Shown here piece by piece: positions 1 through 7,709 of a stretch of 64,000 bases of DNA (position 1 is the first letter of the stretch; the number at the start of each line of letters is the position of its first letter). Made by a program: the position numbers and the translations under genes. This stretch comes from Burkholderia sp. WSM2230 (lineage in GTDB: Bacteria > Pseudomonadota > Gammaproteobacteria > Burkholderiales > Burkholderiaceae), in NCBI RefSeq assembly GCF_000472445.1, contig NZ_AXAJ01000005.1:293624-357623 (forward strand), given 5' to 3'. Under the pieces are notes generated by a model. That model was not told the origin of the DNA. It searched no databases and saw only the letters and a program-made list of their open reading frames with translations.

Positions 1-1753
1 GGACCGGAAGCCGTATCTCGCCATCAAGGTATTGAACGTCCAGTTCCGCGGCAATCCCAATTCGCTGGTTGCTTTGCAGCGCGAAGCGCGCAAGGCGCAG
101 GTGCTCGCGCATCGCAACATCATCACCGTGTACGACTTCGACCGCGACGGGCCCATCGTCTATCTGACGATGGAGTACCTGTCCGGCAAGCCGCTTAGCC
201 AGTTGTTGCGCACGCCGGGTTATCAGGGCATGCCGGTTCGTGCTGCGCTGCCTATCGTGCGCGGCATGTGCAGCGCGCTCTCGTATGCGCACGAACGCGG
301 CTTCGTGCATTGCGACTTCAAACCCGCCAACGTGTTTCTCACGACGAATGCCGAGGTTAAGGTGATCGACTTCGGCATTGCTCGCGTGTTTCAGCGGCCG
401 GAAGAAGAGAGCGATGCAACCGTGTTCGATCCGGGCAGCCTCGGCGCGCTGACTCCCGCGTATGCGAGCCCGGAGATGATCGAGCATCGCGAGCCCGACC
501 CGCGCGACGATATCTACGCGCTTGGCTGCATCACGTATGAATTGCTGACGGGGCATCATCCATTTGACCGCCTGTCCGCCACTCAGGCACGCAACGCGGA
601 ATTCAAGCCGCAGCGTCCGCCCAGCCTCAATGCGCGGCAGTGGCGCGCATTGCGGGCCGCGCTTTCGTTCGACCGCGCGACACGCATGCCGAGCGTGACG
701 CGCTTCATCGCCGAATTCGACAACGAGGCTCGCGCGGAGAAGTCGGGGACCTTGGCGAAGGCCGGGCTCGCCGGCTTTGCGGTGATCTGCTCGGCGGCTG
801 TGGGCGTGTTCGCGTGGCGCGCCGCGCCGAACCGTCATAGCGAAGCACAGGTGGCCGCGGGCGCTTCGCACGGGCGGGTGGGCGAGGTGGCTTCGGCGCC
901 GGCGCAAGGGAGTGAGATTGTGGCTGCGGCGGCGGGTGGGGCGGTGGATAGTGCAACGACCACAGGCTCATCGACCGCAGGCTCAACGACCGCAGGTGCA
1001 ACCACAGCGAGCGCACCGTCGGCGAACGCACCAGTTGCACTCGCACCGCCAACGCCTCCTGCCACGCCGAAGCCCGCACTGACCCTCGCCGCAGTCGCGC
1101 CCACACTCGCTCAGGTGCCCTGCTCGGCGTTATCCGCATCCACGCAGGATCACACGTTGACGGTCCGCGGCTACGTTTCACAGCGCTATGGCGTCGCGCG
1201 CCTGAAAGAGGGGCTGTCGGCCGTGCCCGGCGTGGATGCACTGAAGCTCGACGTCGAGCCAACCGCCGACGACAAATGCGACACTCTCAAGGCGCTTGCG
1301 CCATACTGGGTGCAGAACTGGCAAGCCGGGCACGTCGCAGGCTTGCAGGTGCGTCCGCCGGGCGGCAAGTTGAGCGAGGGTGATCCACTGGTGGTCGACG
1401 TGAGCACGCCCGGCTACGACTCGTATGTGAACCTTGACTATTATCAGCTCGACGGCAATGTCGTTCATATGGTGCCGAGCCCGCGCGCTAAGGACAACCA
1501 GGCGCCGCCGCATTATTCGGCGACGGTCGGCAGCGCGGGCGACTGGGTGATTTCAAAGCCGTTCGGCGCGGAAATGGTCGTGCTGCTGATCACGCCCGCG
1601 CCGCTCTTCGACAAGCCGCGTCCCGAAGCGGAACCGCGCGCCGATTATCTGCGCGCACTCGACACACGCCTCGCGCAAATCACCGCGAAATACGGCCGCG
1701 AACGGATCGTGGCCGACTTTGCACCGATCACCACAAAGCCTCACGCACCGTAA
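1..1753 (+). CDS. Ser/Thr protein kinase with C-terminal DUF4384-like domain (5' partial)
   Basis: The reading frame is open from the window edge, so the true start lies outside. The codon at 26-28 is the lysine of an AIK motif (beta-3 catalytic Lys). The kinase core follows: HCDFKPAN at 308-331 (HRD variant, catalytic Asp and metal-binding Asn present), DFG at 368-376, and an ASPEM activation-segment end near 464. A Thr/Ala/Ser/Pro-rich linker and one membrane helix (about 750-820) separate it from a C-terminal part resembling DUF4384 (about 1290-1600), presumably periplasmic. The layout is a Hanks-type membrane kinase with an external sensory or partner domain. Convergent with the caspase-FGE gene, 37 nt apart. 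With the FHA protein (7710) and PP2C phosphatase (16983-17753) it could form a Thr-phosphorylation circuit for the peptide exporter. That link is inferred from proximity. Confidence 0.85.
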   Translation, partial: DRKPYLAIKVLNVQFRGNPNSLVALQREARKAQVLAHRNIITVYDFDRDGPIVYLTMEYLSGKPLSQLLRTPGYQGMPVRAALPIVRGMCSALSYAHERGFVHCDFKPANVFLTTNAEVKVIDFGIARVFQRPEEESDATVFDPGSLGALTPAYASPEMIEHREPDPRDDIYALGCITYELLTGHHPFDRLSATQARNAEFKPQRPPSLNARQWRALRAALSFDRATRMPSVTRFIAEFDNEARAEKSGTLAKAGLAGFAVICSAAVGVFAWRAAPNRHSEAQVAAGASHGRVGEVASAPAQGSEIVAAAAGGAVDSATTTGSSTAGSTTAGATTASAPSANAPVALAPPTPPATPKPALTLAAVAPTLAQVPCSALSASTQDHTLTVRGYVSQRYGVARLKEGLSAVPGVDALKLDVEPTADDKCDTLKALAPYWVQNWQAGHVAGLQVRPPGGKLSEGDPLVVDVSTPGYDSYVNLDYYQLDGNVVHMVPSPRAKDNQAPPHYSATVGSAGDWVISKPFGAEMVVLLITPAPLFDKPRPEAEPRADYLRALDTRLAQITAKYGRERIVADFAPITTKPHAP

Positions 1754-1790
1754 CGCGTTCGCGGCGTGTTGCCGAGCGTGGTGCGGCAGA

Positions 1791-3809
1791 TCACTTCAGG
1801 TCTTTGACGACCCGCAGACCATCTTGCGACTGGCGTACGCCTGCGCTGTATTTGAAGCGCGTCGCGCTTAGCATGTAGCCGCCACCTTCGCGCCACGAGC
1901 CGCCGCGAATCACGCGCATGTCGCAGCCGGGGTTTTCCCACGCGCGGCCGTCGACGGGCGCCGACTGATACGAGTTATGCCAGCAGTCGGCTGTCCATTC
2001 CCAGACACTGCCGTTCATGTCGTACAGGCCGTATGGGTTCGCCGCAAAAGAACCTGCGGCTTCGGGGCCCTCCTTGTGCCATGGCTCGCCGCAATCCTTG
2101 CAGTTGGCGTTCCCCTTGCGCATCTGGTCGCCCCACCAGTAGGCGGTCGTCGTGCCGCCACGTACGGCGTATTCCCATTCTGCCTCGGTAGGCAGACGGT
2201 ACGGTTTGCCCGTCGTTCTGGCGAGCCACTGCACGTACTGCTGTGCGTCGTCCCAACTGAGGTCGCGTGCCGGTGCGGCCTTGTTCGCGTTCGTTTCGGG
2301 CGTGAGCTTCGGACATGCATTGGCCGCGACACATGCATTCCACTGCTCCACAGTCACCTCGTATTTACCGATAGCGAACGGCGCACCAATCGTCACGTGG
2401 TGAACGGGCTTCTCGGATGGATCGTCGCTGTTGCTGCCCATCGAAAACGAACCTGCGGGCAACGCGATCATGATCGGACACGCAGCGCAGTCGCGGCTTT
2501 CGCTTGCAGCCGCCGGACGTGCCGAGGGTTTTTGTGCGGCCAGCGGAACCGGCGGCGCGGACGGCGCAGTTGTGCTTGCAGCGGGCGGCGTTGAACCAGC
2601 GTGCTGGCGATCCGGTGTCGCGGAGGCAGCGGGCGAGGCAGATGCAGTTGGTGCAGTCGGTGTCACGGGCCGCGCTGTCTGCTGCGGCGGTGTCGCCGAT
2701 GGCGCGGCCTGCTGCGTGGGCGCCCTGGTTGCAGGCGCATTCGATGCCGCCGCCCGCAGACGATCGATTCGCGCATGCGCGAGCGTGGCGAAGCGCCCAT
2801 TCGGATAAGCCTTTAAATATGCTTCGTAATCTGCGGGGTAATTGCTGTCCTTGATCGAATTCCAGAAGGTGATTTCGTATTGTTCGCTGCTGTCCTTCGG
2901 CAATATGCCCCGGCTGTGCAGTGCCACGACAGTCTCGTCATTTGCGAAGAGTTCGGCAGACATACCTGAGGCGCCGCCCGCCAAAAACGGCACTGACGAC
3001 GCAATCCACGGTCTTTGCGCCTCGCCGGTTGCATGTCTGACTTGCGCCGCGACCCGCGCGAACAGACTCACTAGCGGCTGCCTGGGTGTCTCGTCGAGCG
3101 CGCGCAGCAATGCATGCGTGTAGATGCCGTGGCGCATGCCGTCTGCTGCAAAACCGCCGCGCGCGGTTGCGTAGGCAACTAGCGTGTTCGGCGGAAGCGC
3201 TGCAGCTTCAGCGACACCGGTGCCGGTGAATGGATTGTCGAGACAGGTATCGACAATCGCGATATTGAGTTCGCCGTCGCGCGAGACATGCATTGCCTGC
3301 AAGACGTTACCCAGATCGATGCCCTCGCGAATCGGCGAGGCCGGTGAACGCATATCTAGGCCGACAGGAATCAATAACGTTTGCGTGCCGATGCGCATGC
3401 CGTGACCGGCGAAATAGAAAACACCCACACTGCCGGCACGCAGCCGCTCGCGAAAGTCGCTAATCGCCCGCTGCATTTGCAGCGGTGTTGCATTCGCAAG
3501 CACCGTTACGTCGTAGTGCAGCGCACGCAACCGGTGGGCCAATGCCTGTGCATCGCGCGGCGCGTTTTGTTCGATGACGTCTAACAGATCGCCGCCATTG
3601 GCAGCATGCGGACCATAGGCACCGTTGCCGATTACAAGCGCGATGCGCGGAGCTCCAGCATGCATCGGTGTTAACGGTGCAAGAGCCACGTCAGCCGGCG
3701 CGGCCGATTGCGTCGCGCGCGTGCTCTCACGCGGAGCCGAGGCAAACGCGCCGTCGCAATTCACCAGAATGGCCCCGGCCATCCACGTCAGCAGGAATAT
3801 TCGCCACAT
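1791..3809 (-). CDS. Exported caspase-like (C14) protein fused to an FGE-sulfatase-like domain
   Basis: 672 aa from an ATG at 3809, chosen because AGGA lies about 10 nt upstream and the protein then begins with a signal peptide ([18 protein letters not shown], then AFASA). Residues about 53-273 are a C14 caspase-like fold starting at [11 protein letters not shown], with His136 in YFAGHG and Cys189 in VDTCLDNPF as the expected dyad. Next come a short segment of the kind found after bacterial caspase domains ([12 protein letters not shown]) and an Ala/Pro/Thr-rich linker. Residues about 443-672 are a formylglycine-generating-enzyme-like fold ([38 protein letters not shown]). The C-terminal Cys pair of true FGE is absent, so sulfatase activation is unlikely and the domain may bind a ligand or scaffold. 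Convergent with the kinase. Confidence 0.85.
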   Translation of the reverse strand: MWRIFLLTWMAGAILVNCDGAFASAPRESTRATQSAAPADVALAPLTPMHAGAPRIALVIGNGAYGPHAANGGDLLDVIEQNAPRDAQALAHRLRALHYDVTVLANATPLQMQRAISDFRERLRAGSVGVFYFAGHGMRIGTQTLLIPVGLDMRSPASPIREGIDLGNVLQAMHVSRDGELNIAIVDTCLDNPFTGTGVAEAAALPPNTLVAYATARGGFAADGMRHGIYTHALLRALDETPRQPLVSLFARVAAQVRHATGEAQRPWIASSVPFLAGGASGMSAELFANDETVVALHSRGILPKDSSEQYEITFWNSIKDSNYPADYEAYLKAYPNGRFATLAHARIDRLRAAASNAPATRAPTQQAAPSATPPQQTARPVTPTAPTASASPAASATPDRQHAGSTPPAASTTAPSAPPVPLAAQKPSARPAAASESRDCAACPIMIALPAGSFSMGSNSDDPSEKPVHHVTIGAPFAIGKYEVTVEQWNACVAANACPKLTPETNANKAAPARDLSWDDAQQYVQWLARTTGKPYRLPTEAEWEYAVRGGTTTAYWWGDQMRKGNANCKDCGEPWHKEGPEAAGSFAANPYGLYDMNGSVWEWTADCWHNSYQSAPVDGRAWENPGCDMRVIRGGSWREGGGYMLSATRFKYSAGVRQSQDGLRVVKDLK

Positions 3810-4189
3810 CTTCGCATCCTGTTTGTTCCGGACAGAACATAGGCATCCGGGCACCGCGTTTTCGCCGCTATTCGTTGCCGTTTGCCGATACCGCGGCGCA
3901 GAGATGGCGAAGTTTCGACGCGCGTTCGACCGTCCGCGTTGCAACGTATCAACAAACATAGCACGCGCGTGGCGGGCCACAACCAACACTTTTACCGAGT
4001 GCGGTATACGGTTAACGAGCGTGGCGTATCTTTTTGGCAAGTTACGTCCTAAGCTGATTCACAAAGCAACGCGGCACAGTCGTTTTAACTACGCGGCTGC
4101 CGCATCACGCGCACCCGCGATCGCAGCATCATCGCCCCCGCTGCCTTTGCAGTCGAGGTGGTTACGACCGCTCTTCGGGAGAGTGCGCC
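3810..4189. other. Intergenic region between divergent caspase-FGE and DUF4399 genes
   Basis: 380 nt between divergent starts, so promoters for both genes should lie here. I found no convincing -24/-12 or near-consensus -35/-10 pair, no repeats and no coding signal of its own. Confidence 0.5.
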
Positions 4190-4693
4190 ATGCGAAGAAC
4201 CAACGTCCCCGCTGTTTCCCACTCGAGTTTCAAAGCCATGGCACGGCTATGCACATTGCGCGCGGTTTCGCGGACGGTGCTGGCCGTCGCCGTTATCGGC
4301 GCAGTGCCGCCGCTGCCGGCACTCGCGGAGACGACTGCATCGCCTCCCGGCGCGGAGGAGTACATCATCTGGCCGTCCGACGGGGCCGTGATTCACGGCG
4401 GCAAGCTGTGGGTGCGCATGGGCTTGCGCAACATGGGCGTGTGCCCGAAAGGCGTCGGGTTCCCGAACTGCGGGCACCATCATCTTCTGATCGACACAGA
4501 CCTGCCGGCGCTCGACCAGGAAATTCCGTCGGACCGCAATCACCTGCATTTCGGCGCGGGCGAGACGGATGCACGTATCGAGTTGCCGCCAGGCAAGCAC
4601 ACGTTGCAGCTCATTCTGGGTGACCACAATCACGTGCCGCACTCGCCGTCCGTGTACTCGAAAAAGATCACTATCACCGTGCAGAAAGACTAG
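4190..4693 (+). CDS. DUF4399 family exported His-rich protein, copy 1
   Basis: 167 aa. ATG at 4190 has GGGAGAG 7-8 nt upstream. The N-terminus is a long signal peptide (hydrophobic stretch VLAVAVIGAVPPLPALA). The mature part is a single DUF4399 domain with clustered histidines: CGHHHLLID, NHLHFGAGET and GDHNHVPHSP. The His clusters suggest metal binding, but no function is established for the family. The next gene, 56 nt downstream, is a clear paralogue. The two sit between the caspase-FGE gene and the first double-glycine peptide; whether they belong to that system is unknown. Confidence 0.85.
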   Translation: MRRTNVPAVSHSSFKAMARLCTLRAVSRTVLAVAVIGAVPPLPALAETTASPPGAEEYIIWPSDGAVIHGGKLWVRMGLRNMGVCPKGVGFPNCGHHHLLIDTDLPALDQEIPSDRNHLHFGAGETDARIELPPGKHTLQLILGDHNHVPHSPSVYSKKITITVQKD

Positions 4694-4749
4694 CGCGTTT
4701 AGCGTGCTTATCGCGTTCATTGCGGCTTGCTCAGGACGGAGAGACCTTC

Positions 4750-5184
4750 ATGTACAAACTCATCGCAGTCGCGGCGCTGGTGGCGTCGGCGGCATGGGGC
4801 GCGGCGGATTTTGCCGTGGCGGCAGGGGCGTCGTCGCCTCCCGGCGCGTATGCGTATATTGGCTATCCGAACGACGGCCAGGTGGTTCCCGCCAACAAGC
4901 CCTTTCGCGTGTGGTTCGGCCTGCGTTATATGGGCGTTGCGCCGAAGGGCGTGAAGTATCCGAACACGGGGCATCACCATTTGCTGATCGACGTGGACTT
5001 GCCGCCGATGGACCAGGAGATACCCTCGGACCGCAATCATCTGCATTTCGGCGCGGGCGAAACCGAGACCATGATCCAGTTGCCACCGGGCAAGCACACA
5101 TTGCAGCTGCTGATGGGCGACGACATGCATGTCCCGCACAACCCGCCGGTGTACTCGAAGAAGATCACGGTCATTGCGCGTTGA
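4750..5184 (+). CDS. DUF4399 family exported His-rich protein, copy 2
   Basis: 144 aa. The start is set at the ATG at 4750 because GGAGA lies about 9 nt upstream and the protein then opens with a normal signal peptide (MYKLIAVAALVASAAWG). It shares almost the whole core of copy 1: GHHHLLIDVDLP, DQEIPSDRNHLHFGAGET, PPGKHTLQLLMGDDMHVPH, YSKKIT. Copy 1 and copy 2 look like a tandem duplication in one transcription unit. Role unknown; periplasmic or secreted. Confidence 0.85.
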   Translation: MYKLIAVAALVASAAWGAADFAVAAGASSPPGAYAYIGYPNDGQVVPANKPFRVWFGLRYMGVAPKGVKYPNTGHHHLLIDVDLPPMDQEIPSDRNHLHFGAGETETMIQLPPGKHTLQLLMGDDMHVPHNPPVYSKKITVIAR

Positions 5185-5229
5185 CCGTGGCGCATGCAGC
5201 GCCGTTGTCGATTGAGCCGATGTCACGCA

Positions 5230-5262
5230 GCAGCCAACGATTTCACGCCGGTTGTTGGCTGC
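5230..5262. repeat. Inverted repeat (9-bp arms) between DUF4399-2 and the sigma-54 promoter
   Basis: Arms GCAGCCAAC (5230-5238) and GTTGGCTGC (5254-5262) are perfect reverse complements with a 15-nt spacer. It lies 45 nt past the DUF4399-2 stop and about 120-150 nt upstream of the sigma-54 promoter. It could be a terminator without a T-run or the upstream activator site of the sigma-54 regulator. The motif CAGCCAAC recurs at 18381-18388 in the other sigma-54-controlled intergenic region. Confidence 0.4.
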
Positions 5263-5379
5263 AATCCATCACTCTGCCCCAGGCTCATCTCCACCTCATG
5301 CAGCATCAGCAAGCTGCCGTTTCTCCGCAGGCCTTGACCAGCGGCACTTCGGCAAATTTCTTAGGACCGGGAAACAAAA

Positions 5380-5396
5380 CTGGCACAGGCCATGCG
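5380..5396 (+). promoter_or_regulatory. Sigma-54 (-24/-12) promoter of double-glycine peptide 1
   Basis: CTGGCACAGGCCATGCG: the -24 element TGGCAC and the -12 element ATGC have the required GG-N10-GC spacing (GG 5382-5383, GC 5394-5395). The predicted start is near 5407, 60-odd nt before the peptide ATG at 5471. A sigma-54 activator is encoded in the same locus (15559-16920). Confidence 0.75.
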
Positions 5397-5470
5397 TTAG
5401 TGATGCTCGAGCAGACAAGTTGCTCGAACCCAACCGAAAGACTGTGACCTTCCCATTCAGGAGATTTGCC

Positions 5471-5755
5471 ATGAACACGCTGATGATCAAAGACCTGTCC
5501 ATCACCGAACAACTCGACAGCAAGGCGATGAGCGCCGTGCGCGGCGGCACCGGCTACCTGTATCCGTCGTCGTCGTATCTGAACTTCGCGCCGGTCTATG
5601 CACCGAACAACAGCAAGAAGGTCGATGCGACTCAACTCATCAGCACGACGATGAACATCCAGAACGCCAACGGCAACAACGCAGCGTTCGTCGCCGGCGT
5701 GACGACCACGATCGATCCGCATGTGACGTCGAGCAACAACATCTTCGTGTCGTAA
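5471..5755 (+). CDS. Double-glycine leader peptide precursor 1
   Basis: 94 aa. ATG at 5471 with AGGAG about 9 nt upstream. Residues 1-26 form a class-II-bacteriocin-type leader: DLS at 8-10, Leu15 (-12), Met20 (-7), Val23 (-4) and Gly25-Gly26 (-2/-1), ending AMSAVRGG. The predicted mature product is 68 aa, begins TGYLYPSSSYLNF, has no Cys, and is rich in Asn, Ser and Thr with a C-terminal NIQNANGNNAAFVAG segment. C39-peptidase ABC transporters cut after GG, and such a transporter is encoded at 12503. No modification enzymes are seen nearby, so the product is probably unmodified. Its activity (antibacterial, signal or surface fibre) cannot be told from sequence. It is transcribed from a sigma-54 promoter and followed by a strong stem-loop. 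Confidence 0.8.
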   Translation: MNTLMIKDLSITEQLDSKAMSAVRGGTGYLYPSSSYLNFAPVYAPNNSKKVDATQLISTTMNIQNANGNNAAFVAGVTTTIDPHVTSSNNIFVS

Positions 5756-5764
5756 GCGGCGCAG

Positions 5765-5798
5765 GCGGACGCGAGGGCTTGCCGGCCCGCGCGTCCGC
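5765..5798 (+). terminator. Stem-loop just after peptide 1 gene
   Basis: GCGGACGCG (5765-5773) pairs perfectly with CGCGTCCGC (5790-5798). The loop contains a further GGC/GCC pair. It starts 10 nt after the TAA stop. There is no T-run, so it may be a partial terminator or an mRNA-stabilising hairpin that keeps peptide mRNA above that of the downstream OMP. Confidence 0.5.
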
Positions 5799-5974
5799 GA
5801 GTCGCTCCTCAAAATTTCGGCACATCAATCGTTCTTTTCACGCGACACCTCTTCACCGCACATCTCCCGAGTCCATGTTCATGCACTGCTTCGATGGTGA
5901 AGCGGCGCGGGAGATGCTTTACTTGAATGGTGCGCTTGCATCGCGCAGTGAAGTGGGCGTCATCGGAGAAAATC

Positions 5975-7438
5975 GTGTCAGCGTTGCCTGATTCAGAGAT
6001 CGTTCGGCGCTTCTTCAATCGCCCCACCGCGGCGATGTTGCGCGGGCTTTGCGCTGCAACGATAGGCGCCGTCGCTCTTTGCGCATGCGTCGATGTCAGC
6101 ATGCCCGACTATAAGCGGCCCGATACGCCGGCCAAGACTTCGTGGACGGGCCAGAGCGGCACTCCCGTCTTTGCGGCGGCCACCATCGAACCGGACTGGT
6201 GGAAAGGCTTTAGCGATCCGACTCTCGACTCGCTGATTGCGAAAGCCATAGGCGGCAACTTCGACATCAAGGTACTGGCCGCGCGTATCGACGTGGCCCG
6301 CACGCAGATCGGCGAAGCAAAAGCCGGCGCGCTGCCGACCATGGATCTCGGCGGCGGCGCCAGTTTCCAGAAAACCACCGGCCAGACTTTCGCCAAGCAA
6401 TACAACGTGGCGACGCAGGTCAACTGGGACATCGACATCTGGGGCAAAGTCGAGAAGGGCGTTCAGGCGCAGAAGGCGGAATTCCGCGCGAGCGAAGCCG
6501 ATTGGCGCGCGGGTTATCTCGAACTCGTCTCGAACGTATCGAGCACCTATTTTCAGATCCTCCAATTCGACGATCAAATCGATCAGCAGCAAAAAACGCT
6601 TGTCACCAACCGCCAGATTCTCTCCATCTACGAAGGCCAGCGCCGCAGTGGTCTGATCCCGCAGACGCAGGTATTGCGGCAGCAGGCGGAAATCAATCGG
6701 CTGACGAATCAGTTGCTCGAATTGGGGCGCTCGCGCGATCTCGCGAATAACGCGCTGTGCACGCTGATCGGCGTACCGGCGGGCGAATTCCGCTTGCCGA
6801 AAGGTCATTTGCAGCAGCGCGTCCGGTTGCCGGGCGTGCCCGACGGCCTGCCTGCACAATTGCTCGCGCGGCGCCCCGATATCGTGGCCGCGGAATTCAG
6901 GGTGCTGGAGGCATATGACCTGGTCGGTCAGGCCAAGCTCGCGCAGTTGCCCTCTATCAGCCTGACCGGCCACGGCGGTACGGCGAGTTTCGCGCTGACC
7001 GACTTGCTGAAGTCGTTCACCTACGGCTTCATGCCGAGCATCAACATTCCGCTGCTCGACCCCGGAGTGCGCGCGCACGTAAAAGTGACGCAGGCCCAGT
7101 CGACGGTGGCGGAGCAGCAGTACCGCGCGACTGTAATGGGCGCATTCGAGGAAGTGGAGAACGCGTTGGTCAATCTGAATGCACATAAGGCACAGCGGGT
7201 AGAGCTGCAGCAACAAGCGGACCGTTTGCAGATGGTTGCCGATCAGATCCAGTCGCAACTACAGCTTGGTGTCGTGTCGCAACTCGAGGTGTTCGAGACG
7301 GAGCGCACGCTACTGGACGCGCAGTTGTCGTTACTGGCGAATCATCAATTGATTTTGTCGGACACGGTGCTGCTTTATAAGGCCCTCGGCGGCGGCTGGC
7401 CGAGTGTCGACGTACAGGCGCAAGTCAAGGAGCAGTAG
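5975..7438 (+). CDS. NodT/TolC-type outer-membrane efflux lipoprotein
   Basis: 487 aa. The GTG at 5975 is preferred because GGAG lies about 9 nt upstream; an ATG at 6035 has no ribosome site. Hydrophobic segment IGAVALCACVD carries a lipobox (LCAC), as in NodT-family channel lipoproteins. The body has the two OEP repeats of TolC-like proteins: DWWKGFSDPTLDSLIAKA near the start, QVNWDIDIWGKV, LARRPDIVAAEF, and the second helical repeat with FEEVENALVNL. It is expected to form a trimeric outer-membrane duct. It lies between peptide 1 and the HlyD/ABC operon, so it is the natural third component of the exporter. Nothing at the promoter resembles the -24/-12 element, so it may rely on read-through or an unseen promoter. 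Confidence 0.88.
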   Translation: MSALPDSEIVRRFFNRPTAAMLRGLCAATIGAVALCACVDVSMPDYKRPDTPAKTSWTGQSGTPVFAAATIEPDWWKGFSDPTLDSLIAKAIGGNFDIKVLAARIDVARTQIGEAKAGALPTMDLGGGASFQKTTGQTFAKQYNVATQVNWDIDIWGKVEKGVQAQKAEFRASEADWRAGYLELVSNVSSTYFQILQFDDQIDQQQKTLVTNRQILSIYEGQRRSGLIPQTQVLRQQAEINRLTNQLLELGRSRDLANNALCTLIGVPAGEFRLPKGHLQQRVRLPGVPDGLPAQLLARRPDIVAAEFRVLEAYDLVGQAKLAQLPSISLTGHGGTASFALTDLLKSFTYGFMPSINIPLLDPGVRAHVKVTQAQSTVAEQQYRATVMGAFEEVENALVNLNAHKAQRVELQQQADRLQMVADQIQSQLQLGVVSQLEVFETERTLLDAQLSLLANHQLILSDTVLLYKALGGGWPSVDVQAQVKEQ

Positions 7439-7564
7439 AGCGGAAGCACAGCAGAAGTACTGCGGAAGTAACGGAGCATTGAGCTAATCCGCAATGCCGT
7501 TCGCGCGACGCCTTTTCCGGTTCCGCGCTTGATGTCCACCGGCTCGATAACCGACGACTGAGAA

Positions 7565-7592
7565 TTGACACTCGCGATGCGTGACTTACAAT
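7565..7592 (+). promoter_or_regulatory. Sigma-70 promoter of the exporter operon
   Basis: TTGACA (7565-7570), a 16-nt spacer, then TACAAT (7587-7592). This is a near-consensus -35/-10 pair about 120 nt before the FHA gene start and points away from the upstream OMP gene. Confidence 0.7.
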
Positions 7593-7599
7593 CCTTGAG

Positions 7600-7620
7600 G
7601 AGCCGCGTTTCAGACGGCTC
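7600..7620 (+). repeat. Inverted repeat at the predicted transcription start of the exporter operon
   Basis: GAGCCG (7600-7605) and CGGCTC (7615-7620) are perfect arms around a 9-nt loop. The position, right at the predicted +1, fits an operator or a 5'-UTR hairpin. No protein can be assigned. Confidence 0.4.
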
Positions 7621-7709
7621 TGTAAAACAAGATCTTCTCGCCGTCGTCCTTCGTGCTGATTCCGTTGCGCTCTCGCCGCAGCGGGTAAACGATTAGTGAT
7701 CCGGATAAA

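Noticed and set aside
1791..4040. Longer start (4040) for the caspase-FGE gene
   Set aside because: It would bury the clear signal peptide and ribosome site at 3809 behind 77 residues of unlikely sequence.
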